From: JACDBZ01 sp038233215 | Lineage (GTDB): Bacteria; Chloroflexota; Limnocylindria; QHBO01 | Assembly (NCBI GenBank): GCA_038233215.1 | Contig: JBBSML010000004.1 | Span: forward strand, 59,174 to 123,173 | Reading direction: 5' to 3' | Length of the DNA stretch: 64,000 nt | Part shown: in pieces, positions 24,459 to 33,557 of the stretch | How the letters are laid out: each line of letters starts with the position of its first letter | Numbering within the stretch: position 1 is the first letter of the stretch | Notes under the pieces: model-generated | Told to the model about the DNA's origin: nothing | Seen by the model: the letters and a program-made list of their open reading frames with translations, nothing else | Databases searched by the model: none | Position numbers and translations under genes: made by a program

Positions 24459-26872
24459 AGCTCCGCGATCGTCGCGCCGTCCCCGCCCTCATCGCGACGG
24501 CCGCTGCGCACACCTCGAACCTGTGGATGCTGAGCCAGTACTTCACGCACCGCACGACGCAAGGCCCCGGTCCCCATGCCGTGCACGATGACGACGTTGT
24601 CGAGTCCGGCGAGGAGCGCATCGTTGAGGTGGGCGTGCAGGCGCTCGAGGGCGGCCTCGACCCGTTCGCCATGCAGATCCAGTGTCGGCGACACGCGTTC
24701 GGCCGCGCGGCGGCGCATCTCCTCTGCCTCGACATCGCGTGGTGGAGGGCCGGTGATCGGCTCATGCACAACGTCGAGGTCATCGGCGGGGATGACCAGC
24801 CGGGCGCCATCGGTCTCCAGCGTGACCCGACCCGTGCGGCCGCTGATCTCCACGATCCGGCCGGTGCTGCCCAGCGTGCGTGAACGTGCCCAGAGGCCGA
24901 CTCGCGGCTGCGGTCCCTGCGGCGGCTCGTCGGCCCCGGTGGCGTCTACGGGTTGCGGAGCCTCGACGGTCTCGCTGCGGACCTGCCTCGCGCGCTTCGC
25001 GAGGTCCTCGAATGCCTCCGCACCACGAGGCGTTCGAGCGGGGCCAAGGTTGCGCTGTCGCGTCAGCTCTCGTCGGACATCGGCGACTTCACGCTCCGCT
25101 CGGGCCAGCATGTCGTCGGCGGCACGCCGCGTATCGGCCAGAAGCTCTCCCGCCTCGCGCCGGGCGCGCGAGACACCGGAGCGTGCACGTTCCCGCTCCT
25201 CCGCAGCCGCGTTTCGCTCTTCCCGCGCCGTCTCGAGGGCGGCCTCCTGGGCTTCCTGTGCCCGCGCGATCGCGGCCAGCGTCTCCTCCATGCTGGCGTG
25301 CTCCGCCGAAATGCGGGATTGCGCATCGGCAAGGATGTCGGTCGGGAGGCCGAGCCGCTCGGCGATGGCGAAGGCCTGGCTCTTGCCGGGCAGGCCGATC
25401 GTCAGCCGATACGTGGGACGCAGCGTGGCCACATCGAATTCGACGGACGCGTTCGTCACCGACGGGTGCTCGGTTGCAAATGTTTTGAGCTCGGCGTAAT
25501 GGGTCGTGGCCGCCACCATGGCTCCGGCCTCGAGCAGCCGGGTCACGACTGCCATGGCGAGGGCCGAACCCTCGGTGGGATCGGTACCGGCACCGACTTC
25601 GTCGAGCAGCACCAGTGTTCTCGGTCCTGCCGCCTCGACGAAGCGCACGATGTTGCGCAGATGGCTCGAGAAGGTCGAGAGCGACTGGGCGATGCTCTGC
25701 TCATCGCCGATGTCGGCCATCAATCGCCGGAACACCGGAAGCCGCGCTCCATTCGCCGCCGGGACCTGCATCCCCGCCTGGTGCATGAGGGCCAGGAGGC
25801 CGAGTGTCTTGAGTGACACCGTCTTGCCGCCCGTATTGGGACCGGTCACGACGAGCGCTCGATATCCGAAGCGGTCGCCGAGCCGCAGATCGATGGGCAC
25901 CGCCGCCCCGCCGAGCAGCGGATGCCGCGCCGACAGCAGCTCTGCCGCATCGTCCGCTGGCGCGGGACGGACCGCGTCCATCGCCGCGGCGAGGCGAGCC
26001 CGCGCCATCCACAGGTCAGCGCGTGCCATGGCCGCCAGGCTGTCGCGCAGGCTACTGCCGCGTTCTTCGACCGCCGCGGACAGCGCATCCAGGATGCGCT
26101 CCTCCTCGCGGGTTTCGGCGAGCGATGCCTCGGTCCAGGCATTGTTGAGCTCGACGACGCTCAACGGCTCGATGAAGAGGGTGGCGCCGGAGGCACTCTG
26201 GTCGTGAACGATCCCCTTGACGCGGCCCTTCGCCTCAGCCCTGATCGGGATCACGTAGCGGCCGGAACGGACAGTGACGATCGGCTCGCCGATGAGTCCG
26301 GCCAGTTGCGTTGAGCGCAGCATCGTGTTCAGGCGCTCACGCACCCGGTCCTGCGAGGTGCGCAGGCGCTTCCGTATCGCGGCAAGCTCGCTGGAGGCCG
26401 AGTCGAGAATTTCGCCGCTGTCATCAACGCTGCGAGCGATACGCTCGGCCAGCTCTGGAGATGGATCCAGGTCGGCGCGAATGCTCGCGAAGTGCGTTCC
26501 GCGCCAGCTCCTGAGCCGCTCCGCGAAGCGGCCGGTGGCATCGAGCGTCTCGGCGATTTCGAGCAATTCGGCTGGTGTGAGCCTGCCACCACGCGCGGCA
26601 CGCTCGAGTGATGCGCGGATGTCGCGCGCGCCGCCGATCGTTGCCTGTGCCTGCTCATGGAGCAGGGTGACCGCCTCTGCCGTTTGATCCTGGAGCAGAC
26701 CCACGTGGGCGGCGTCGCCACTCGGGACCGAGGCCATGGCCAGCTCGCGGGCGGGCTCGAACGCGGTCAGCTCGGCGAGTTGTACGACGATCGCGCCGAA
26801 CTCCAGCGCGCGCAGCGTTCCCTCATCGGCGACGCCCGACGCGCGATCAGCTTCGGGATACGTGTGGGTCAT
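24455..26872 (-). CDS. mutS2: MutS2 family ATPase/endonuclease
   Basis: 805 residues. The Walker A is VVTGPNTGGKTVSLKTLGLL and the Walker B region is LVLLDEVGAGTDPTEGSALA. A long coiled clamp follows, then a basic linker and a C-terminal Smr domain (LDLHGERVEAALERLHAHL ending IVHGMGTGALRRAV). There is no mismatch-recognition domain, which separates it from MutS. Bacterial MutS2 suppresses recombination or rescues collided ribosomes. The ATG at 26872 (MTHTYPEADRA) overlaps the glycosylase gene by 26 bases. The ORF extends to 27010, but that part is antisense-like and non-homologous. It is the third gene of a cvpA-MPG-mutS2 cluster; cvpA next to mutS2 is a common arrangement. Confidence 0.94.
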   Translation of the reverse strand: MTHTYPEADRASGVADEGTLRALEFGAIVVQLAELTAFEPARELAMASVPSGDAAHVGLLQDQTAEAVTLLHEQAQATIGGARDIRASLERAARGGRLTPAELLEIAETLDATGRFAERLRSWRGTHFASIRADLDPSPELAERIARSVDDSGEILDSASSELAAIRKRLRTSQDRVRERLNTMLRSTQLAGLIGEPIVTVRSGRYVIPIRAEAKGRVKGIVHDQSASGATLFIEPLSVVELNNAWTEASLAETREEERILDALSAAVEERGSSLRDSLAAMARADLWMARARLAAAMDAVRPAPADDAAELLSARHPLLGGAAVPIDLRLGDRFGYRALVVTGPNTGGKTVSLKTLGLLALMHQAGMQVPAANGARLPVFRRLMADIGDEQSIAQSLSTFSSHLRNIVRFVEAAGPRTLVLLDEVGAGTDPTEGSALAMAVVTRLLEAGAMVAATTHYAELKTFATEHPSVTNASVEFDVATLRPTYRLTIGLPGKSQAFAIAERLGLPTDILADAQSRISAEHASMEETLAAIARAQEAQEAALETAREERNAAAEERERARSGVSRARREAGELLADTRRAADDMLARAEREVADVRRELTRQRNLGPARTPRGAEAFEDLAKRARQVRSETVEAPQPVDATGADEPPQGPQPRVGLWARSRTLGSTGRIVEISGRTGRVTLETDGARLVIPADDLDVVHEPITGPPPRDVEAEEMRRRAAERVSPTLDLHGERVEAALERLHAHLNDALLAGLDNVVIVHGMGTGALRRAVREVLAQHPQVRGVRSGRRDEGGDGATIAEL

Positions 26873-27452
26873 CGGCGATCCAGAAACGCATGGGCCGTGC
26901 CGCCCACGGGCCGGCGTACTCGACGCCGATTCGCGGTCCGCTGCTGACTGTCGGAGACGTGCCGCCCCTTGGTTCGATCCAGATGGGACCCGCACGCAGA
27001 TCAGTCCCATTCAGCGTCCGGTCAACCGCGAGAGCCCGCCCCACGTTGCCGGGTCCAGAGGCCAGGCGAACATCGGAAGGCTTGGGGCCGCGCCTCCCGC
27101 GCGCGACCTCGAGGCCATCGTCGATCGCGAGCGCTCGGATGAGAACCGCCTCTGGCTTGTCGCCCGGGCCGGTCACCACGTTCATGCAATGGTGCAGGCC
27201 ATAGATCAGGTACACGTACAGGTGGCCGGGCGAACCGAACATGACTGCGTTGCGCGCGGTCTGGCCTCGGGCGGAATGGGCGGCAAGGTCCTCGGGGCCA
27301 GCGTACGCCTCAACCTCGACGATGCGGCCACCGACCACCCCGTCCGTTGCCGCGTGGACCATTCGAGCGCCGAGAAGGTCGCGTGCGACAGCCGTTGACG
27401 GCCGATCGAACCAGGCGCGCGACGTGACGGCATGGGCCGGCGTCGAATTCAC
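26847..27452 (-). CDS. 3-methyladenine DNA glycosylase (AAG/MPG family)
   Basis: Removes alkylated purines in base-excision repair. The 201-residue protein shows RIVEVEAYAGPEDLAAHSARGQTARNAVMFGSPGHLYVYLIYGLHHCMNVV, the classic family core, with the catalytic Glu in VEVEAY. Further downstream is LASGPGNVGRALAVDRTLNG. Length is normal. Its ATG overlaps the stop of the upstream CvpA gene by four bases, and its 3' end overlaps mutS2. Confidence 0.96.
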   Translation of the reverse strand: MNSTPAHAVTSRAWFDRPSTAVARDLLGARMVHAATDGVVGGRIVEVEAYAGPEDLAAHSARGQTARNAVMFGSPGHLYVYLIYGLHHCMNVVTGPGDKPEAVLIRALAIDDGLEVARGRRGPKPSDVRLASGPGNVGRALAVDRTLNGTDLRAGPIWIEPRGGTSPTVSSGPRIGVEYAGPWAARPMRFWIADDPHVSRS

Positions 27453-28042
27453 GGGACGAGAAGGTCGGCGATCTCCGTCGGGACGAAGGGCCGAGCCAGG
27501 AACCCGGCCGTCGGGATCAGGCTGTCACGGAAGAACTGGATGATGAGGGAGTCGTTGAGCGCATCGTACAACGAGGCCACCCAGCCACCGGTCTCTCCAC
27601 CGGTGCGGAAGTAGCTGTCGAAGACGACGAGCTGGAAGGTGAGAAGAAGCGCAACAAAAATAAGCCCGAAGATCGCGCCGCCGATCTCGTCGAGCTGCTT
27701 GATCACGGGCAGCCTGGTTCGGTGGTACAGCGATCGGATCGCGAAGAAGCCTGCGGCGACGAGGCCGAGGAAGAGCAGCACGAATATGAGGAGCTCTCGA
27801 CCTTCAGGGGTGAACGCGCGCCAGAATCCCAGCAGGTCCACCAAGGGACCTTTGAGCTGCGCAGCGAGCACGAATGCAACGATCACGGCGAACGCGTTCA
27901 GGACGTAGCGGATCATCCCCTGCGTGAATCCCGCGAAGACTCCTGCTGCCAGGATCACGATGAGGACCAGGTCGAACCAGCTCAGCCGGGCGAGCAGTTC
28001 CAATGCACTCCACTCCTTGATGACACTCACGGCGCCGAGCAC
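27449..28042 (-). CDS. CvpA family membrane protein
   Basis: A 197-residue integral membrane protein with four hydrophobic segments (about 20-38, 45-62, 85-103 and 122-143). It has the CvpA-type opening FDLVLIVILAAGVFAGFTQGMIRYVLNAF. The start is GTG 28042 or GTG 28030; neither has a clear Shine-Dalgarno sequence. CvpA proteins are linked to colicin V export and envelope functions, and are often upstream of mutS2, as here. First gene of the cluster. Confidence 0.88.
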   Translation of the reverse strand: MLGAVSVIKEWSALELLARLSWFDLVLIVILAAGVFAGFTQGMIRYVLNAFAVIVAFVLAAQLKGPLVDLLGFWRAFTPEGRELLIFVLLFLGLVAAGFFAIRSLYHRTRLPVIKQLDEIGGAIFGLIFVALLLTFQLVVFDSYFRTGGETGGWVASLYDALNDSLIIQFFRDSLIPTAGFLARPFVPTEIADLLVP

Positions 28043-28110
28043 GCAGTTATCGGGGCTCGGGCGGCCGCAAGGGTACCAGCCGTCAAGCGCGCGCGAAAGG
28101 TACGGAACTC

Positions 28111-30555
28111 CTATCGGATCTCGGCTGCCAGGTGATGCCGCAGCGCGCCGCGGATCTTGTTCAGCGATTTTTCGATCGCCTTCGGATCGCTGACGCCGTC
28201 GGGTTGGAATCGAAGCGCCAGGGCGTAGCTGACGCGGCCAGCTCCAATCTGCTCGCCTCGGTACATATCGAAGAGTCGGAGATCCACGAGGGAGGGTCCG
28301 GCACTCATGCGCGCGATCCGCAGGAGCTCCCCGACCGGCGTCGCTTCATCAACGATGACGGCCAGATCGCGATCGACAGGTTGCGCGTCAACGATCAGCC
28401 GCGAGCGTGTGTCGGTATCGACCAGGTCGAGCAGTTTATCGAGATCAATCGAGGCGTCGACGGGCCGACCCGCAAGACCCCATGCCTCGACAACGCTCGG
28501 ATGCACCTCGCCCAGCGATCCGTACGGACGGCCCGAGGCATCGCAGACGAGCCCCGCGCGACCAGGGTGTCGGTGCGGATGGGCGCCGTCGGCCTCCTCG
28601 GCCCGGTACGTCGGGCGCGGCGCATGCAGCGCGTCATGGAGTGCATCGATGATTCCCTTGATGTCGGACACGTCGACCGCTCGCTCCCGCTCTGCGGGGT
28701 AGGCCGGCGTCGCACGCCCGGAAACGATGAGACCGAGCTCCCATGACTCGTAGCGGTTGGTCCCTGCGGTCGCGGCGCGCCGATCCCGGGGCGTCCGCCC
28801 TTCGGCGTGATACCAGTACACCTTCCCGAGATCGAACAGCTGAACGTCGGGAGTCCGCCATCTCGCATTCTCCGCCACACCCGCCAGCAGCGACGGATAG
28901 AGCGTCGGACGCATGATGGAGTGGTCCTCGCTGAGCGGATTGAACAGCCGGACGAGCTCGCCACCATCGGCCTCGTAGCCAGTCCGTTCCAGGTCCGCGC
29001 GCCCGATGAGCGCGTGGGTGACCATCTCGTCAAGGCCGAGCCCGGCCAGGATTCGACGCACCCGATGGCGTGGCTCGGTCGGGTCGGATCGATACGGCGG
29101 CAGTGCGGCGTGCGGCAACCGGCCGGGAATGCGCCCGTAGCCGTGCGCCCTCGCCACCTCTTCGGCAAGATCGGCGTCCGATACCACGTCAAGACGATAC
29201 GGCGGCACTCCGACGACCAGCGCATCGCCCTCGCCGGTGACCTCGAAGCCCAATGGCACCAGCAGCTCGATGACCCGTGCTGGGCTCAGCTCAACCCCGA
29301 GGAGGCGCGACATCCGCTGCACGCCCATCTCGACCTTGCCGCGGGCCTTCGGTTCGGGGTCATTGTCGACAATCCCGCGTGCGACGTGCGCGCCGGTGAG
29401 CTCCGTTATCAGCTGGGCCGCGCGGTCGATGGCAAGGCGCGGCAGATCATGACCGATGCCTTTTTCGTGTCGCATGCTCGCCTCGGATCGCAACCCCAGC
29501 CAACGGGCGGTGTTACGGATCGTGGGGCCATGGAAGGTGGCCGACTCGAGGATGACGTTGGTCGTGTCGGCTGTCACCTCGGTGGCTGCGCCGCCCATGA
29601 TGCCCGCCAGCCCGATGGCGCGCTCTTCATCGGCGATGACGAGCATGTGCGAGTCCAGGGTTCGCTCGACGTGGTCGATGGTCGTCAACGTCTCCCCAAT
29701 GCGCGCGCGACGAACGAGGATTCGGCCATGCGGTACCGCGTCGGCATCGTAGGCGTGCATCGGCTGTCCCAGCTCGTGCATGACGTAATTCGTGACGTCG
29801 ACGACCGCGCTGATCGGCCGCATGCCGGCCGCGATGAGTCGATGCTGCATCCACTCCGGCGATTGGCCGTTCGTGACGCCGCCGAACCAGCGCGCCGCGA
29901 ACCGCGGGTTGAGGTCAGGTTCCTCGATACGCACCGAGACATGGTCGCTTGCCACGGGTTCGGCCTCCGCTACGCTGACCGACGGCATCCGAAGCGGGGC
30001 GCCGGTAAACGCGGCGATCTCGCGCGCCAGCCCGACCATGGAGAGGGCGTCGCCGCGGTTCGGCTTCACATCCACGTCGAGCACCGTTTCGCCCACGAGC
30101 TCCGACAGCGGGGTGCCCAACGCGATCTCTTCGCCGTGACCCAGGATATGGATCCCGTCCGCATCGGGGCCGAGGCCCAGCTCGATTGCGCTGCACAGCA
30201 TGCCGCTGCTGGTCGCGCCGCGGATCTTGCTGCGCTCGATGCGCCGGTCGCCGGGAAGGATGGCGCCAACAAGCGCCGTTGGCACCAACTGCCCGACCTC
30301 GAGGTTCTGGGCGCCGCACACGATCGCGAGCTCTCCACCGGCGTCCCCGACATCCACCTTTGTGAGCCACAGCGTGTCGGCGTTGGGATGGCGATTGACC
30401 TCGAGCAGGCGACCAACCACCACATCGGTCCAGTCCGCGCCGGCAACCTCGATGCCGCTGACCTCCATGCCGCGCATCGTGAGCTCCTCGGCCAGATCGC
30501 GCGGCGAAAGGTCGAATGAGACGTACTCGCGAAGCCAGGAAAGCGGAACGCGCAC
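28111..30555 (-). CDS. pheT: phenylalanyl-tRNA synthetase beta subunit
   Basis: The 814-residue beta chain of the (alpha-beta)2 enzyme. It has an N-terminal tRNA-binding OB domain (VVVGRLLEVNRHPNADTLWLTKVDVG). The B3/B4 editing core has ELGQPMHAYDADAV, B5 has YRLDVVSDADLAEEVARAHGY, and a C-terminal anticodon-binding FDX-ACB domain has VDRDLAVIVDE. The start GTG 30555 follows directly on the pheS TAG with no gap, so translation is coupled. Confidence 0.97.
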   Translation of the reverse strand: MRVPLSWLREYVSFDLSPRDLAEELTMRGMEVSGIEVAGADWTDVVVGRLLEVNRHPNADTLWLTKVDVGDAGGELAIVCGAQNLEVGQLVPTALVGAILPGDRRIERSKIRGATSSGMLCSAIELGLGPDADGIHILGHGEEIALGTPLSELVGETVLDVDVKPNRGDALSMVGLAREIAAFTGAPLRMPSVSVAEAEPVASDHVSVRIEEPDLNPRFAARWFGGVTNGQSPEWMQHRLIAAGMRPISAVVDVTNYVMHELGQPMHAYDADAVPHGRILVRRARIGETLTTIDHVERTLDSHMLVIADEERAIGLAGIMGGAATEVTADTTNVILESATFHGPTIRNTARWLGLRSEASMRHEKGIGHDLPRLAIDRAAQLITELTGAHVARGIVDNDPEPKARGKVEMGVQRMSRLLGVELSPARVIELLVPLGFEVTGEGDALVVGVPPYRLDVVSDADLAEEVARAHGYGRIPGRLPHAALPPYRSDPTEPRHRVRRILAGLGLDEMVTHALIGRADLERTGYEADGGELVRLFNPLSEDHSIMRPTLYPSLLAGVAENARWRTPDVQLFDLGKVYWYHAEGRTPRDRRAATAGTNRYESWELGLIVSGRATPAYPAERERAVDVSDIKGIIDALHDALHAPRPTYRAEEADGAHPHRHPGRAGLVCDASGRPYGSLGEVHPSVVEAWGLAGRPVDASIDLDKLLDLVDTDTRSRLIVDAQPVDRDLAVIVDEATPVGELLRIARMSAGPSLVDLRLFDMYRGEQIGAGRVSYALALRFQPDGVSDPKAIEKSLNKIRGALRHHLAAEIR

Positions 30556-31638
30556 CTAGCGGCCCTCCACGAACTGGGTGCCGAAGCGCGCGTCGGCGCT
30601 GAAGAAGAGCCGGATGTCGCCGATGCCGTGGCGCAGCATGGTCATCCGATCCGGACCCAGCCCGAACGCATATCCCTGGTACTCGGCAGGGTCGAAGCCA
30701 CCGTTACGCAGCACCATCGGATGGACCATCCCTGCACCCAGGATCGTCATCCATCCGCTGCGCTTGCATGCGGGGCAACCCGAACCGCCGCAGACGAGGC
30801 AACCGATATCGAACGCCACGCTGGGCTCGGTGAAGGGGTAATAGCCCGGACGGAACCGCGTGCGGACATCACGGCCGTAGAGGGCCCGGGCAATCTCCTC
30901 GAGCAGGCCCTTCAGATCCGCGAGGCTGGTGTCCCGGTCCACGACCAGCCCCTCCACCTGGAAGAACTCGAAGGCGTGACTGGCGTCGACAGCCTCGTAC
31001 CGGAAGCAGCGGCCCGGCATCAGCACCCGTATCGGCGCGTCGAGCGCCTGCATGGCCCGGATCTGGACCGGGCTCGTGTGTGTCCGCAGAATCGTGCCGT
31101 CTGTCGCTGGTTTCGGGTCGCCGGCCTCCACGCTCCCGGGCTCCGCGACGAACAGGGTGTCCCACAGATCGCGCGCCGGATGGTCGGGAGGAATGTTGAG
31201 GAGCTCGAAGTTGTATTCCTCCGTCTCGATCTCGGGTCCTTCGAAGACCTCGAAGCCGAAGGCATGGAAGATTTCGCGCACGTCGCGCATGAGGGTCTGG
31301 ACCGGGTGCAGGTGCCCGATCGCCACAGGGCGGCCGGGAGCGCTCATATCGATGGTCTCCGAGGCCAGCCGTGCCCGCAGGTCGGCTACCCGCAGGGAAG
31401 CCAAGCGCACATGAATTTCAGCCTCAACCTCGGTGCGGACCCCGTTCGCCAGCTGGCCGAGTGCCGGACGTTCTTCCGGCGCCACTGCTGCGAGACCCCG
31501 GAGCAGGGCGGTGAGCTGGCCCGAGCGACCGAATAGCTCATGGCGCAACGCGTCGACCGCACCGGCGGTCTCCGCGCTGTTCAGACGGTCGCGCGCGGTG
31601 GCACGCAGGGCCACCAGATCGGCGCGCAGGTCACTCAT
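30556..31638 (-). CDS. pheS: phenylalanyl-tRNA synthetase alpha subunit
   Basis: A 360-residue class II catalytic subunit. It has an N-terminal coiled coil, HPVQTLMRDVREIFHAFGFEVFEGPEIE, the motif 2 region LRTHTSPVQIRAM, VDASHAFEFFQVEGLVVD, and motif 3 GLGPDRMTMLRHGI. A CxxC-type insertion (CLVCGGSGCPACK) sits in the catalytic domain, as in many bacterial PheS. The leader contains a 10-bp hairpin 18 bases before ATG 31638 and a short ORF that ends on the start codon (ATGA). Confidence 0.97.
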   Translation of the reverse strand: MSDLRADLVALRATARDRLNSAETAGAVDALRHELFGRSGQLTALLRGLAAVAPEERPALGQLANGVRTEVEAEIHVRLASLRVADLRARLASETIDMSAPGRPVAIGHLHPVQTLMRDVREIFHAFGFEVFEGPEIETEEYNFELLNIPPDHPARDLWDTLFVAEPGSVEAGDPKPATDGTILRTHTSPVQIRAMQALDAPIRVLMPGRCFRYEAVDASHAFEFFQVEGLVVDRDTSLADLKGLLEEIARALYGRDVRTRFRPGYYPFTEPSVAFDIGCLVCGGSGCPACKRSGWMTILGAGMVHPMVLRNGGFDPAEYQGYAFGLGPDRMTMLRHGIGDIRLFFSADARFGTQFVEGR

Positions 31639-31655
31639 GGCTGGCGGACACCGAT

Positions 31656-31690
31656 CACCGGCGGCTCCGGCAATGGCAAGGCCGCCGGTG
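31656..31690 (-). promoter_or_regulatory. hairpin in the pheS leader
   Basis: A perfect 10-bp stem (CACCGGCGGC paired with GCCGCCGGTG) with a 15-base loop, 18 bases before the pheS start. No T-run follows. It could act as an attenuator or affect translation. A 29-codon ORF starting near 31726 runs through it. Confidence 0.4.
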
Positions 31691-31787
31691 CGCGTTGTGG
31701 ATTGAGGTGTGAGAACGCATGCATCCGTCCGCGATCATTCTGGGTGAAATCGAACGACCCCGGCCCGGGTGTGGGACAGGGTCGTGA

Positions 31788-31811
31788 GACCGGCGAAGGG
31801 TGCCGCCGGTC
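31788..31811 (-). terminator. terminator-like hairpin at the end of rplT
   Basis: An 8-bp perfect stem (GACCGGCG paired with CGCCGGTC) that overlaps the rplT stop. A second stem (ACGACCC/GGGTCGT, 31754-31785) follows. Neither has a U-tract, so they may be RNA 3'-end stabilisers rather than terminators. Confidence 0.45.
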
Positions 31812-32169
31812 AGCTGGTAAAGGAGCTCTTCGAGGTTTCGACCATCGCGGCGAAGGCGGCGGGCTCTCGGATGGCCATGTCGGCCAGGATCTTCCGGTCG
31901 ACCTCGACGCCCGCTGCTTTGAGGCCGGCGATGAAGCGACCGTACGGGACGCCCTGCAGCCGAGCCGCAGCGTTGATGCGCTCGATCCAGAGGCGTCGCA
32001 TGTCGCGCTTACGGTTTCGTCGGTCCCGATAGGCGTACACGAGCGCATGAATCAGCGCCTCGCGCGCCGGGCGAATGAGCTTCGAGCGTGTTCCGCGACG
32101 CCCCTCCGCGCGATTGAGCAGCTTCTTATGGCGCTTGTGGGCCGCGACGCCGCGCTTTACTCGGCTCAT
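31810..32169 (-). CDS. rplT: 50S ribosomal protein L20
   Basis: 119 residues starting MSRVKRGVAAHKRHKKLLNRAEG, with the conserved RRLWIERINAAAR segment. It binds 23S rRNA early in assembly. It is the last gene of infC-rpmI-rplT, three bases after rpmI. The C-terminal tail is slightly longer than usual. Confidence 0.98.
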   Translation of the reverse strand: MSRVKRGVAAHKRHKKLLNRAEGRRGTRSKLIRPAREALIHALVYAYRDRRNRKRDMRRLWIERINAAARLQGVPYGRFIAGLKAAGVEVDRKILADMAIREPAAFAAMVETSKSSFTS

Positions 32170-32172
32170 GCC

Positions 32173-32382
32173 TTACTTCCCCTTGCCGGCGTACGGCATC
32201 AGGCGCTCGAGTGCGTCGGTGTGCGTCTTCGACACGGCCGCAACTCCGTCGTAGCGGCGCGTCCTGCGGCTCGACTTGATCTCGAGGTGGTGGCCGCGCA
32301 TGGCCTTGGCACGGACCCACTTTCCGGATCCGGTCTTCCGGTAGCGCTTTGCCGTGCCCTTGTGAGTCTTCATCTTCGGCAT
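32173..32382 (-). CDS. rpmI: 50S ribosomal protein L35
   Basis: 69 residues, MPKMKTHKGTAKRYRKTG through HTDALERLMPYAGKGK. The start ATG 32382 is fixed by homology; the frame is open further upstream. It lies four bases after infC and three before rplT, the usual gene order. Confidence 0.97.
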   Translation of the reverse strand: MPKMKTHKGTAKRYRKTGSGKWVRAKAMRGHHLEIKSSRRTRRYDGVAAVSKTHTDALERLMPYAGKGK

Positions 32383-32386
32383 ATCG

Positions 32387-33049
32387 TTACGATCCCTGCT
32401 GTGCCGGTGCCTCGCTCGACGCCGTGGGGGCCGGCTCTCGAGGTGGAGCCGGGCTCTTGGCGGCGAGCGCGTCACCGATGGTGTCGGCGGCGTCCACGGA
32501 ACTCGCCGCGCCGCCGTTCTCGCTCTTCTTTTCAGGCCGCTTCTCGACCGGCGCCATGACGATGTACATGCTCCGACCCTCGAGCAGCGGCTGCCGCTCG
32601 ACGATCCCGTGCTCGGCCAGGACCTCGGCCGTGCGCATCAACAGGTCTCGACCGAGATTCGAGTGGCTGATTTCGCGTCCGCGGAAACGAACGGTGACCT
32701 TGACCCGGTCCCCCTTGTCGAGAAACTCTGCGGCTCTTCGCGCCTTTGTCTTGAGGTCGTGGACGTCGATCTTGACGGCCAGGCGAACCTCTTTGAAGGT
32801 CTGCGACTTCTGCTTTTTTTTCTGTTCTCGCTCGCGCTTCTGGAGCTCGTACTTGTACTGGCCGTAATCGAGAATGCGGCACACCGGTGGGACCGCTGTA
32901 GGAGCCACCTCCACGAGGTCCAACCCCTTCTCCTGGGCCAGGGCGAGGGCTTCAGATGTGGGCATCACGCCCAACTGCTGCCCTTCATCGTCGATGATCC
33001 TCACCTCACGGATGCGGATCATCTCGTTGATGCGGAGGTCCTTGGCCAG
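32387..33049 (-). CDS. infC: translation initiation factor IF-3, probable CTG start
   Basis: Keeps ribosomal subunits apart and proof-reads the start codon. N- and C-domains are clear (MIRIREVRIIDDEGQQLGVM; VKVTVRFRGREISHSNLG), and there is a 40-residue Ala/Pro/Glu-rich C-terminal extension beyond the usual end. The first ATG is 33022, but the codons upstream still read LAKDLRINE, which lines up with the N-terminus of other IF-3 proteins (for example ISKDFIINE in bacilli, as I recall it). A TGA stands 15 bases before a CTG at 33047-33049 in this frame. So the start is CTG 33049, perhaps AUC 33031, or ATG 33022. Non-AUG starts are known for infC and allow self-control by IF-3. Confidence 0.9.
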   Translation of the reverse strand: MAKDLRINEMIRIREVRIIDDEGQQLGVMPTSEALALAQEKGLDLVEVAPTAVPPVCRILDYGQYKYELQKREREQKKKQKSQTFKEVRLAVKIDVHDLKTKARRAAEFLDKGDRVKVTVRFRGREISHSNLGRDLLMRTAEVLAEHGIVERQPLLEGRSMYIVMAPVEKRPEKKSENGGAASSVDAADTIGDALAAKSPAPPREPAPTASSEAPAQQGS

Positions 33050-33130
33050 CTTCCTTGCTCTCTTTCAACAACAAGACCACCTCACCGATCATCGACGGGT
33101 GGCCCTGCAACGTACGCGAAATGCCGCCGG

Positions 33131-33160
33131 ATGATACACCGATCAGGAGCGGATGGTCAA
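33131..33160 (-). promoter_or_regulatory. promoter of the infC-rpmI-rplT operon
   Basis: On the minus strand TTGACC (33155-33160), an 18-base spacer and TATCAT (33131-33136). The -35 element lies in the last codons of the upstream VOC gene. The predicted leader is about 75 bases long, enough for translational control. Confidence 0.6.
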
Positions 33161-33513
33161 CGCGGGTAGTCGTAGAAGACGGCCACCTGGCGGCCGTCCG
33201 GATCGGCGACGCGGAAACTGCGGCTTCCCTCCCAGCGATCGCCTGAGGGTGGAGCGACGAGCGCAAAGCCGCGGCGGCCCAGCTCCTGCGCCCAGGCATC
33301 CACCTCGGAAGCGGTATCAACCTTGAAGCCGATCTGAAGGCCGTCGCGCGTGGGCTTGGCACCGTGCCTGAAGCTGAGCTCGAACCCGGCCGACTCGAGG
33401 TCGACCGCGCCTTCAGCCGATGCGATCCTCCGGAAGCCGAACGCCGACTCGTAGAACTCCGCGACCCTGGCGGGGTCGGTGGAGAGCAGCGCCAGTTGGC
33501 CGACGCCGCGCAT
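33157..33513 (-). CDS. VOC family protein
   Basis: A 118-residue glyoxalase-fold protein. It opens VGQLALLSTDPARVAEFYESAFGFRRIASAEG, has GLQIGFKVDTASEVDAWAQELGRRGFALV, and ends RSFRVADPDGRQVAVFYD, with the usual C-terminal metal-site pattern. ATG 33513 is chosen because homology begins there and GAGGAAG lies just upstream; the frame extends to 33603, into thrS. It is downstream of thrS on the same strand. Substrate unknown. Confidence 0.82.
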   Translation of the reverse strand: MRGVGQLALLSTDPARVAEFYESAFGFRRIASAEGAVDLESAGFELSFRHGAKPTRDGLQIGFKVDTASEVDAWAQELGRRGFALVAPPSGDRWEGSRSFRVADPDGRQVAVFYDYPR

Positions 33514-33557
33514 CTTCCTCACCGGCTGGTCATCGAGTCCATTCGCAACCGATCGGG

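Noticed and set aside
28807..30519. 570-codon plus-strand frame opposite pheT
   Set aside because: Complementary-frame artefact of pheT.
31639..31809. T-box riboswitch before pheS
   Set aside because: No specifier loop or AGGGTGGNACCGCG-like antiterminator element is present; only simple hairpins are seen.
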